A stretch of DNA of 64,000 nt from Isoetes taiwanensis (taxonomy: Eukaryota; Streptophyta; Lycopodiopsida; Isoetales; Isoetaceae), in NCBI GenBank assembly GCA_021234155.1, contig JAJEKV010000002.1, positions 30,615,098 to 30,679,097 on the forward strand, written 5' to 3'. A program made the position numbers and the translations under genes. The first letter of the stretch is position 1. Each line of letters begins with the position of its first letter. Positions 45,313-55,005 of this stretch are shown in pieces. The notes beneath the pieces were generated by a model. It saw only the letters and a list, made by a program, of their open reading frames with translations. It was not told the origin of the DNA and did not search any database.

Positions 45313-45555
45313 ATGGATTATTTGCCTTCTTCTGTTCATTACATCGAGGCGATCAAGTGCTCAATGAGCCACTCTGATCTTGTTGGTTGCCTAGACAGGC
45401 ATCTTCTTCTTGATCCCTACCTGCGAAGAAAAGCTTTGGGCGCTGAGATTCATTGCCCTGCGTCAATTCGTGTTATGATCCATCTGATATGGCTTCCTGA
45501 GCGCATGAGCTATGAGATATCAGGGATCACTACTACAGATCCTGAAGATGATTGA
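45313..45555 (+). CDS. small transposon-associated protein, tandem copy 2
   Basis: Intact 80-codon ORF, MDYLPSSVHYIEAIKC to an acidic DPEDD end. The central VMIHLIWLPER matches the small genes at 412-774, 44261-44490 and 44748-44994, so this is the only undamaged member in copy B. A TATA box (tatataaac, about 45270) lies about 40 bp upstream, and the leader is nearly identical to that of tandem copy 1. No known domain; the alternating aliphatic residues and charged tail suggest a small folded protein, possibly a cofactor or regulator of the transposon. Function is not inferable from sequence alone. Confidence 0.5.
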   Translation: MDYLPSSVHYIEAIKCSMSHSDLVGCLDRHLLLDPYLRRKALGAEIHCPASIRVMIHLIWLPERMSYEISGITTTDPEDD

Positions 45556-45559
45556 ATCA

Positions 45560-45721
45560 CCTGTTCAACATATAAGCACTTCTGACCATCTTATCTATGA
45601 ATCATGTATGCATTTATATATTAAAGATGTAAGCAGTTATATATGATCACAAATATAGTAATGTACAAGATCTTATGTATTAAGATGAAAGATATGTATT
45701 ACAAGTACAAGATCTCATGTA
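45560..45721. repeat. short tandem repeat between convergent genes
   Basis: gtacaagatct-atgtattaagatga occurs twice (about 45652 and 45700). The plus small gene and the minus transposase-like gene converge here. Confidence 0.7.
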
Positions 45722-48331
45722 TTAAGATGAACAATGTGCTATGTCTTTCCACATGTCTACAATATATTTCGGAATTTGGACTGTTTTCGGCCTCTTGCCA
45801 TTGGCATCCCAAGCATAATGAATGGCATCTAAATTTTCGTACCTTGAAGGATCGGAAGGATTAGGCCGCCAACGCTTAGTCAAGCAGTCTTTGTAGTCCC
45901 CTCCAGTAGGCTTCCACCACGATACAAAAATATGGCCAAAATATGTAGATTCTGGATCAAGAACAGCATTCTCCTCTCAGATATCCTAACCAAGTGGCAA
46001 GTTATCATCTCCAGGTCTGACTAGAACAAACATACCCTTTGTCACATGTACGTGAGGATCAAACTCTTCAAGAGGCAACACTGGACGGCCATCTGACGGG
46101 CCACAATAAGATGGTAAAGGTCGTGTGACCAAGGCAGATACGTCGACCTCTGGAACAAATGCTGTTTGTTCTAGAGGAGCTTGTCTTGTTTGTGGCCAAA
46201 ATGCATCATTTTGAGGACGTCCTAGAGCAACATCCTCCAAAGAGATAAGAAGCTGGCTCCAATACTCAACACTTGCCGTGTATTGCCTTGCAAACAAGCT
46301 ACTTTCTTGATTCTTACATATGTCCTTCCATAGGGAGATGTATTTGTTGATGCTATCCTTCAACCCTGGAAGATCCTTCAATGTTGGTCTAGGAGGAATA
46401 TTTTGTGGCACACCACTTGGTAGCATTGGCTGACCATGTTCATCCTCTTTCCACATTCTAACTCCTGGAGAATCTGGCCGAAGCCACTCTTTATGTGTAG
46501 GACGCATTTCGTATTGCATAACAGGCCAATCTCCTGCCATCTTAAATTTGAAGAGCAATGGTTCAGTATGCCCAACCAGGCGTTGGCCCTTATCAGGGAT
46601 GAATCCCTTCACAAAAGCCTTCCAATTTGGAACTTCATCAATAAAGTATGGAATTGGAGATTTTGCATTGCACTTGCTGAACAAGTAAAGTAGCTCTGGT
46701 AGTGTCAAAGCATCCGATGAACTCATCAAGGTTGAAAAATTTCCAAATAAAGCATCAATATCATCATGGGTGTGGCCGACCATCATAAAGCCCACTTGGA
46801 TCTCATCAAAGACCTTAAGCCAAGTCAAATAAGATAAGTATGAGAAGACATACCTATTTTTGTTTTGCCCTGATGCATTATCAAGTTGCAAATAGAGATT
46901 TCGGGGGAGAGGGTTGAACACCTCAGATTTCGTTGTAGTTGAAGCATTTGGCAATACTTCGCCATAGAAGCAAGTTTGTTCTTCAAAGGATTGGTATCCT
47001 TGATCGCTTGCATCCATTTGCAATCTGCAGGCTTACTTCCACATAAGTCACCTATCTTGTCCTCTTGTACCAATTCCAAGTTATGCAATATCCTAGAAAG
47101 TGAACCAATGTGGAAGTTCGAATCATCTTTCCATAAATCAAGTGAGAAATGACCATAGGCGCACCACCATGCCCATGAGTCGAGAGCTCTGTCAAACCGC
47201 TCTTCAAGCGATCACCTCTCCATACATTTTTGCTAGATGATGACTTCTAGGCACTAAAGTCTTAACCTCATCTTATCATGTATTATACATAGATGATTTT
47301 CTGGAGACCGCTGTGACAATGCTCTCCAATGCCAATATTGACTTCTGCAAGAACGTTGCTCTAGCATATGAGCCCGACGTTGAATTGCAAGATTTCGTCT
47401 CTCTCTTGTATCTTTTGTTTTTTCCAGCTTTTGCTTAATCACCACGCAGATGTTGCATTTAGAGAAGGCTGTATTTTTTGCAATGCTAACATCTGGAAAT
47501 TCCCTTTTCCATATACTATAAAAGGAGTTCAAGGCTACAGTTGTTCCTGTAAGCTCTTCAACGACTGCACCAACTTCTTTATGTATAAGCTTCTTATTAA
47601 GAATGGAAGGAAGCTTGCGTACGTTTTCTCTTACATCATCTCTACCTCTTTTGCTCCTATGGGGAATACTTTCAGCATTCTCCTGAATGAATCTGTCTAG
47701 CACACATTCGGTGGCCAGTGTAGTGGATCTAGGCTTCTTAGAGCCAGTATTACCATGTTCAGCTACCTTTGCACCTGCTTCAAATCTGTTTCTCCAATTG
47801 TAAAATGTTGACTGACTGATACCTAAAGCCATGCGCCACCCAAATGCATTGCAATTCCATCCCCTTGAGCACTACCCCGTCCTCTCCTTCTCCTCGTAAG
47901 TCACACTCAAAGACGTCAAAAAAAAAAAGGTAACCCTTGCATTGTATGGTTGGGATAAAAATTCTTTTCTTAATTCACGTACTTGATGCTTGGTAAGTTT
48001 CTTGTTGCAAGTATTTTTGCAACAGCTTGACTTCATGAACTTATTGATTGAAGTTGTGGAGCATAGCCTTTCCTCTTTGCTTTTCCCCTTGGGCTCTCTT
48101 GGAATTTCGTTTGAATTGAGCCTGAATGTTGTCCTCAAATGATTCTAGCTCTATATCCTCATTTTCTTTAGCTTCTCGAGCTTGCGTGATGTTGTGAGAC
48201 AGTCCTTCCATCCAAAGAAAGATCACATCGCTATTTTCCCACCGAACAAGTGCATTCTCACTTGGCCTTTCTCGCACAAGCATGACATCTCGATCCTCTT
48301 TCATTAGTTCCGAAGCACCTTTCCAACACAA
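45722..48331 (-). pseudogene. transposase-like protein (DUF7869-type), nearly complete but broken
   Basis: Minus-strand order: MCWKGASELMKEDRD; zinc motif CCKNTCNKKLTKHQVRELRK; helix-turn-helix MALGISQSTFYNWRNRFEAG; KCNICVVIKQKLEK; RSCRSQYWHWRALSQ; IIHDKM; then, in changing frames, THGHGG and SLDLWKDDSNFHIGSLSRIL; the core NLYLQLDNASGQNKNRYV followed by EIQVGFMMVGHTHDDIDALF; and a C-terminal part to DDNLPLG at 45986. After two in-frame stops, coding-like sequence continues to 45722 (ESTYFGHIFVSWWKPTGG). LDN, NKNRY and GHTHxDID are the fixed motifs of a widespread transposon-borne family; the Asp/His residues look like an RNase H-type nuclease core, which is inference. Frameshifts near 47870, 47150 and 47030 make this copy inactive. 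Confidence 0.7.
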
Positions 48332-49460
48332 AGGCCAACCTTTGTGTCTCCTAAGAATTCATCATCAACAAAGATCCCGAGGATCACCGAATAGAATTAT
48401 AGCTTCGATATTTAGTTCTAGTACAAGAATGGAGAATGTGGCAATCGCATTTCCAAGAGTTCGTTCTTGAGTAACTAGGTGGTGGCTCATCATCATCGAT
48501 GGTATTCTCATGAAAGCAAACCGAGTAGCTAAATCCACTGATGGATCAATCTCTTCATCTGCATCTGATACTGCCTCCACAGATTCTATGTATGAGTTGT
48601 ATGAGGTAGGTGTCCCCATGTCTGATCTTGGTGTCTCATCATGGGCTGCATCAATGCCATGAAAACGTATATCGCTTCGAGGCCATTCGATGAATGTGCC
48701 CACACCCTCCGCAAATATTATCCGCACCCGCACATGCAATCGGAAGCACCCGAAGTTGGCACCACATACCTCTGGTAACTTGCACAACCACGCTACGGCA
48801 TCCACATCCTTCCCATGGATGCTACTTATTCACCAATGACCTGCTCCAACAACAACATTGTCACTGCATAAGTTCACCAAGTTCTCCGTGTTGCTCATTG
48901 GCTGAGATGAAGGAGAACTGGGTGATGACGATGTAGAGGAACTACTAGGCAGGTTGGGGGTTTCCGTCTCAGATGATGATACAGGTGAAGCATCTGGACA
49001 GATTCTCACGTCACGTCTAGGCCATTCGATAAATGTGCCTACGGCCAAAGAACGTTATCCGCGACTTTGCACATGGAATGGGAAGCACATGGGATGGAAT
49101 TATGGCTTCAGTAACCTCCACGACGACGTTCTTAAAGTAGTCAATGTTCTTTCCATGTAGGTGCCCTCTATGCAGTTCATGCCCCCTAGCAACAACCACG
49201 TCCCCACAGAGGAAGTTCTGCAAGGTCCTTTTCCTGCAAGCATGCAATGACACACACATTGTTAGAAACCCCGCGGAAATGAGCATAAAATATTCACAAA
49301 ACAGACAAATGGCGCGGGTGCGCCATTTGTTCAAATAGCGCAGCCGCGCCATTTGAGTAAATAGCGCGGATGCGCTATTTAGAGACAAATGGCGCGGCTG
49401 CGCTATTTGATCTAATGGCGCACCAGCGCCATTTGGCTTTCTTAGGAACAAAACAGGAAA
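48332..49460 (-). pseudogene. upstream exons of transposase-like gene with a duplicated exon
   Basis: Two diverged copies of one coding segment lie in tandem. 49230-49010 reads LCGDVVVARGH, LHGKNIDYFKNVVVEVTEA and ITFFGRRHIYRMA; 48880-48650 reads LCSDNVVVGAGHW, IHGKDVDAVAWLCKLPEV and IIFAEGVGTFIEWPRSDIR. DNA similarity is visible too (ggccattcgat-aatgtgcc at 48680 and 49020). The acidic stretches between look like low-complexity linkers. I do not recognise the domain. Position upstream of, and on the same strand as, the transposase-like core suggests an N-terminal region of that gene, possibly DNA-binding; this is inference. Confidence 0.4.
49307..49434. repeat. array of five 22-bp GCGC palindromes
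   Basis: Units at 49307, 49333, 49359, 49387 and 49413, i.e. start-to-start spacing 26, 26, 28, 26 bp. Each is AAATRGCGC-NNNN-GCGCYATTT, an inverted repeat with 9-bp arms and a variable centre, separated by spacers of 4-6 bp. The centres and the G/A at the fifth base differ between units while the GCGC arms stay constant, which is what selection for a dimeric protein-binding site would give. Confidence 0.95.
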
Positions 49461-49739
49461 ACTTAGGACAGCAGATTACACAGTACAGATTACTACAGCT
49501 TACTACATATAACTACAGGATACAACAGATTACTGAAGATTACAGATTACACATTAGTAGAGATTACTACAGACTACAAGATTATTACAGATTGTTACAG
49601 ATTACTGCACACTACAGATTATTTCCTGGATTGTTACAGGTTACTACAGATTACTACAGGGTAGAAACATTATTCTGCACTTATAGGAGAAATTGCCGAC
49701 AAGAAACTAAAAAAAAATGGGGCCACTAACCTTGGGATC

Positions 49740-50340
49740 ATTGTAGATCGAGAATCGCCATTGAAAGAAGGGAAGAGCCTTGAATCAAGTAGGCGCGCTA
49801 ACCAAGTGAAGCGCTACCTAGAATGAAATGAAGAAGAAGCGCCGCTAATCAAGTGAAGCGCCAAGCTATCAAATGAAGAAGCGCCGCTATGAAATGAAGA
49901 AGCTACCGCTATGAAATGAAGAAGCGCCGCAACCAACTAAAGCGCCAACAACCGGCTGGTAGCGCCCAAAGAAGCCACAACCAAAGGCCTAAGGCGGAAT
50001 AGACGTCTGACTTGGCGGCCAAGTCCTCTAAGGCGCAAGTACCTGCGGATGTTGAAGCGAGGACGGGGAGCGTAAAATCGCAACCTGCGAATACGAGGAC
50101 GAAAGCGCCTTCTGTTTACCATATCTGTACCCGCAGATTTTATAAACGGCTTTGAGACAGGGACTGGCACAATATATGCGAAAAGTGGCGGGGAATTCAA
50201 ATTTTAAAATTCTAGTGGCGGACGGGCGGGGAATTCAAATTTTAGAATTCAATTGGCGGACGGGCGGGAAATTCAAATTCAAAATTTAAAATTTAAGTGA
50301 CGGACGGGCGGAAGGGCTGGCGGGCGGGCAGACGGGCTGG
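49740..50340. repeat. GCGCC-rich repeats and 42-bp units in divergent control region
   Basis: 49790-49950 holds repeated gaagcgccgct-atgaaatgaa units. 50200-50330 holds three units of gcggacgggcgggg-aattcaaatttta spaced about 42 bp. On the minus strand 50130-49740 is open and gives an Arg-rich protein (RRRFRPRIRRLRFYAPRPRF), which may be a transposase N-terminal exon or a by-product of the repeats. Confidence 0.6.
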
Positions 50341-50663
50341 CGGGCCAAATCCTGTCGCGCCATTTATTTCGACGGGTTTATTTTCTCTCATTTCATTTCT
50401 TTCATTTCATTTCATCCGCCAGCTATCAGCGCCTTCCGCCAGCGCCCAGCGCCCAGCGCCTTCCGCCTTCTCTCTCTAGCGCCTTCCGCTTTCTCTCTCT
50501 AGCGCCTTCGAGTAGCGCCTGTTGATCCGGGAGCTCGAGGAAAAAAGGTGGAGTAGAATTTCTACGGTCCCTCATGACGTTACATGCGACGGGTCGCATA
50601 TAATGATGGCCTCGGGTTCGGTTAGTTCGTCTTTTTTAAAATTTGCTTTCGGGTCATGGGTAT

Positions 50664-50800
50664 TGAAATAGCGCGACCGCGCTGTTTCATGTAGCCAGGT
50701 GTCTAGGATAGTTAGTTTCTGTGGTTCCGTCTGAAAGAAATAGCGCGACCGCGCTGTTTCATGTAGCCAGGTGTCTAGGATAGAGTTTTTGTGGTTCCAT
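50664..50800. repeat. 72-bp tandem duplication with a palindrome in each copy
   Basis: gaaatagcgcgaccgcgctgtttcatgtagccaggtgtctaggata is present at 50664 and 50736. Each copy begins with AAATAGCGCGACCGCGCTGTTT, a variant of the 22-bp palindrome. Confidence 0.92.
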
Positions 50801-51115
50801 TTTGGGCTGTGTTAGTTTTGTAGTTTGTTTAGATCAGATGTAGTGTAATGCAAATGGCGCCATTTAGCCGCCATTTCCATCACGAGATGCCGCTGCTTTC
50901 ATTTTCTCGGCCACGCCTGTCGCCTCTCCCTCAGCTTGCCAACAATCTAGAAAGTACAGGCCTTATTATCGACTCGCGCGTCGAGAATGCCTCGACTCGC
51001 GAAGCGAGAATAGGGAGTGTACACTCTGGATTGTTGGCTGGCTGAGGGATACCCGACTCGCCAACATTTGAATGAAATGAAATACCATTTGCATGGAATG
51101 GCGCCATTTGTATCG

Positions 51116-51211
51116 AAATGGCGCTGCTGCGCCATTTGCCAGTCGAGAAATGGCGCCGCTGCGCCATTTCCATGCAAATGGCGCCGCTGCGCCATTTCCA
51201 TGCAAATGGCG
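51116..51211. repeat. second GCGC palindrome array, three and a half units
   Basis: AAATGGCGCYGCTGCGCCATTT at 51116-51137, 51148-51169 and 51176-51197, with a half unit at 51204. Start-to-start spacing is 32, 28 and 28 bp. It ends about 60 bp before the first coding exon of the ParB-methylase-like gene. Further single units occur at about 50853, 52819-52841, 54571-54593 and 54719-54742. Confidence 0.93.
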
Positions 51212-51269
51212 TAGTGGGTTGGGTTTGGGTTTCATGATTTGATTGTTGATTTGTTGTTTTCTTGTGCAG

Positions 51270-54200
51270 CTTCGTTGTCCAAGGCCCAAAATGTAATGAT
51301 GGAGAAGACCGTGGTCATGGCTGGAAGGCCATGGTGCATGGAAATTGTCAGGGCAATTCCCTTGGAGGAAGGGGTCGACCCCACAAAGGGGGACAAGAGG
51401 AGAGAACTTTGCCTCCTCACAAAGTCAAGAAGTGGTGAGCAAGACGTTGTGATGCAGCTTGGCATCATTGTCAACATGCGGGAGGTGAAAAAGCAGGGAA
51501 GATTAGACTTCCTTGGTTGCACAGTGGAGGATCCCGTGAATGTCGGATTGACCAGATCGCATGGATGGGCAGCGCTTTTTATCCACGATGATGGAATCCA
51601 AAGATCAAGGACCGCATCCTCGCCAAAAAGAAAAGGGCCGGCCGCTGCCTTCATACAAAAAACAGAGAGGGCAAATGGTATTAATGGCACCTGGCCGAGC
51701 TACTTAGAGGATTTGGCATTCTCCGCTCAGCTATGGACGGATCAAAGAACTCGTGGTCACATATTGTCGAGCCAAGACCTCTTGTAATATGTCCGCTTTA
51801 ATGGACAAAGACTTGGCTTCGGCGAGAGATTTCAAGGAAAAGGCCAAACCTTAGGCAAACCAAGCCAAGGGAAGAAAAAGACAAACCAAAGGAAGTCCAA
51901 ATGGAAGGGACAGAGCATGAGGAAGAGAATCAAAAGAAAGACGAGGAAAATGCCAGGTCTCCTCCCAAGTCAGCTCCCAAGTCTCCTCCTATCAGGATCG
52001 GTTCTCCTATCAAGTCCCCGGCCAAACAGATTCAGAGAGAACCATTAGTGATACTAAATCCTCCCCACATCGGAGAGGTAAAGGCACTGCATCGACGGCT
52101 GATAGCATTCCGCCTAAAAGGAAGAGGGAAACAAAGAAGGAGATGAGGGTCGAAAGCGTAAGAAAATGGAAAGTTTGAGGTGCCTTCGAACCAAGATGGA
52201 CCGTGATGCCGAGGAGGAGTTGGCGTAAGAAACTCTAAAAAAATATACAAAGAAAGACAAATACATGTTTCCTCTAGGTGTGACATATATCAGAAAAATA
52301 TCCATCTGGGATATGGAAGAGGCACCTCCTAACATGACAGCACGAGTTGTAAATCCTGAACATGTTAGGAAACCGTGCAAGTCAGTCATTTGTCAAGATC
52401 CCCATCCGCCTTCACGCCGGCAGATGTGGTGCCCTTTGATCCGTGATATACAAAGCGCCTAGTACCATGGTCACAAGAATCGACCGGCCGGTATGAGGTT
52501 CTACATCATCAATGGCAACCATTCTCGCCTCACCGCCACCGTGTGTGTCGGGTTGGGGACAGAAGATGCCAGAGTAGAACTCAGAAAGATTTACACTTTT
52601 AGGTTCTGCAGAGTTCTTTCTGGAGAACTGAGTGACTTGGACCTTCTTCAGCTTAGTGTGGATGTCAATGACATCGTAGCCGTGATCGGTGTTTAAGGAA
52701 CCATACGCAGATCGATACACCACCGCGTAGGCAATACCGTGAGTGCGGCAAGCCGAAGACCGCCAGAAAAGGCCAATCAAGAAGCGACGAATACAAGGTA
52801 TGTACCATCGTATGAGCCAAATGGCGCCAACTGCGCCATTTGACACTGCTTTGCTGCATTCAAGCTCTAACATGTTCGGGGCATTACCTTGAAATGGTTG
52901 ACAAGATTCTCAGGGGAAAGCATACCAAGGATGTCAACAGGTTCGTTTTCATGCCAGACGACATTTACGCTCTCTTTCGCCAAATGTGGAATAAATGGAA
53001 AAGGGGGGAGCTGAAAGATAACAAGGGCCAACAAATAGTAGTCAATTGGGCAAAGGATAAGGATTATTTTAGCGAGAACTACCTCAGATGCATGAGAGGC
53101 CTAGATTATGAAGATTGCGTAACCGCCCTCCGTGAAGCCATCGAGGGGGAGATTTATGTTAAGGTCACATCGGATTATAAGGGTGATAATTTTTTCAAGA
53201 CGAGAGCACAGAACTTGAGGATTCTTGCCTACATGAAGAAGGAGATTCTCAACTACATCCATGATGAACTTGGAATCAAGTACAGAAAGTTCGAGGACTT
53301 GAGAAAGGTGTCCGAGGGATTCCCAGACTCAACCCTCCTATCGTGGGGGGTGGTGCATAATAAGTGGGTCTCCGACGGCATCCTGAAAGAGGGCGTCCAT
53401 GGTAATGTGCCCTTCTCATTAGGCAGATCCATCCATAAACTTCTAAAGCCCGAGGCCGAGGACGACCTCAAAAGATATTATGTGGAGTGCGTTTCTAGTG
53501 GTGGGATTGTCCAGGATCCGATCGTGTTGTCTGCCAGCATGATCTGTTTGGATGCGAGGCAAATTACTCCGATTTGGAATCCCGCCACTCTGGCCAAATT
53601 CTTTGATGCTGCTTCTAACATGACAGATGTTGAGACATACTGGATAATATGTTTTGCTAAGCCGGAACATACGAGTCTCTTCCGCAATGCCCCGAGAGAC
53701 TAGAATCCGTGATCTAGAGTTTACTTAGGCATGTACGAAGAGGAAAGTGGGTGGGCACCAGGTGGTGGCATAAAAGAACCAACAAATGGGTTCTAGCCAC
53801 CGTGATCTCAGCCCAAGCACGTGACCGATGAACACATGGATTTCGTGTTTTATGGTGAACATCCCCTAAAGCACCAAGTTCCTAAGACCCATAAAGATGC
53901 AATTGGTGCCGAGCCGAGAGAATCGGCTAACAAGCTCCCGAGGGACGTGTTCAAATACGGGTTGGCAAGGTATGGAAGGGGAATACTTGGTTCACAAGCA
54001 GGTTGGTCCTGCTACAACAGCATACCTTGTCGATAAGCTCTGCCCTCCAGGTAACTTTGTTCTAGACTTTTTTTCTGGTGGGGCTTTTGCTAGGGCATCA
54101 TTGCAGTTAAAAAGGAGTTGTGTGGCCTATGAGCATGATGGAAGAAAGATCCAATGTATGCTAGGGATTCTTCAAAGAATTGACAACGTCATTAATCCCT

Positions 54201-54430
54201 GGCTTGATCCAGCAGCCATGGACTCTCGTAAGGTTTTGGCACTCACTGGACCTACTCCAGGAGAGACATCACATGGTGGTGGAGGAGAGACATCACATGG
54301 TGGTGGAGTAGAGGCCACAGGATCCGGGGAACAAATGGTAAAAGACACAGATTCGCAGGTTGACCGGAGTAAGATTAACCCGGAAGATATTGATAAAGCA
54401 GATGATAAGATTTTTGGTGATGAATATTGA
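51270..54430 (+). pseudogene. ParB-like / DNA amino-methyltransferase-like gene, copy B
   Basis: Exon starts after a cttgtgcag acceptor. Domain order: an N-terminal region (51270-51787) with PWCMEIVRAIPLEEGVDPTK; a Lys/Pro-rich linker (51900-52150); KDKYMFPLGVTYIRK; a ParB-like domain with MRFYIINGNHSRLTATVCVG (52493) and CRVLSGELSDLDLLQLSVDV; the 52840-53703 block with KILRGKHTKDVNRFVFMPDD and MICLDARQITPIWNPATLAK (53540) where motif IV should lie; then TTAYLVDKLCPPGNFVLDFF and SGGAF (54020-54095), which fits SAM motif I of beta-class N4/N6 methylases, and a tail with two GETSHGGG repeats and DDKIFGDEY. Motif IV shows LDAR in place of DPPY, so catalysis is doubtful. Frame changes near 51790, 52465, 52700 and 53975 may be introns or damage. 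It is transcribed away from the palindrome arrays. Confidence 0.7.
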
Positions 54431-54896
54431 AAACTGATTTGCATATCATACTTGTATATAAGATTTACCTCTGTGGTATTGTTGATTACTGTACTGATTA
54501 ATCTTTTGAATACTGATGACACATACGATCTTAATGTATTTGCCCCTTTTGTATATCTTACTTGTAAAGCAAATAGCGCTAGTTAGACCATTTGCAATAT
54601 GAATATATTGTAAATGATCATCTATGTGGCAGCTTATTTGTTTGCTTTTTCCCGTGTATTGTCCTTATGATTCACTTCAAATGCAGCGACTTTATTGCTT
54701 TTTTTCCACAATTTTTCTTCAAATGGCGCAACCAGGTTGTTTCGCCCATCGATTTCCGCCCCATTTCGTGTCAAATAGAGCGGTTTTCAGGCTAATACTT
54801 GTGCATTTTTAAGTAAATAGCGCAGATTTGATTGCTGAATGTGTGAAAAAACAACGAACAATTTCATTTCGAGCGAAATTGGAATCACGAAATTTT
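54431..54896. other. 3' region of transposon, scattered palindrome relics
   Basis: No gene. Contains degraded palindromes at 54571-54593 and 54719-54742 and half units near 54772 and 54815, so the sites extend close to the right terminal repeat. Confidence 0.6.
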
Positions 54897-55005
54897 CAAC
54901 TTTAATGAAACTCTGCTTTAAATGGGTAGAAGTGACTACTCGTAAACGTCTAGATGGTTTTGCCCAGTTGGTTAAGGGCATGTCGGTTAGGAACGTCACA
55001 TCTGA

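Larger units (their letters stand above)
44001..54918. mobile_element. 10.9-kb DNA transposon with ParB-methylase-like gene (copy B)
   Basis: Terminal inverted repeats of 22 identical bases: 44001-44022 begins AAGCAGAGTTTCATTAAAGT, and 54897-54918 is its exact reverse complement. TAAA flanks both ends (43997-44000, 54919-54922), and removing the element restores a complete LTR, which fixes the borders precisely. Contents left to right: small-gene cluster (44.26-45.56 kb), transposase-like gene on the minus strand (45.7-49.4 kb), divergent control region with palindrome arrays (49.3-51.2 kb) and the ParB-methylase-like gene on the plus strand (51.3-54.4 kb). A 4-bp TAAA duplication with these ends does not match a superfamily I know. 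Confidence 0.9.
43637..55000. mobile_element. TRIM-type LTR element (442 bp without insert)
   Basis: LTR 1 at 43637-43794 (158 bp, TGTAACGGGCCC...GAACGTCACA), TGGTATCAGAGC primer site at 43797-43808, interior of only 126 bp ending in tgggagagac, and LTR 2 at 43921-44000 plus 54919-55000, also 158 bp once the inserted transposon and its TAAA duplication are removed. The whole is flanked by TCTGA at 43632-43636 and 55001-55005, a 5-bp target duplication in the LINE. The two LTRs differ at about ten positions. No coding capacity, so it must be moved by proteins of another element. Confidence 0.93.

Noticed and set aside
49307-49434. CRISPR array
   Set aside because: The repeats are themselves palindromes, the spacers are only 4-6 bp and no cas genes exist; the context is a eukaryotic transposon.
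52412-52873. 153-codon open frame on the minus strand inside the ParB-methylase-like gene
   Set aside because: It lies exactly opposite the ParB-like domain, whose plus-strand reading matches copy A and the ParB signature. The minus product resembles nothing, so it is taken as a shadow.
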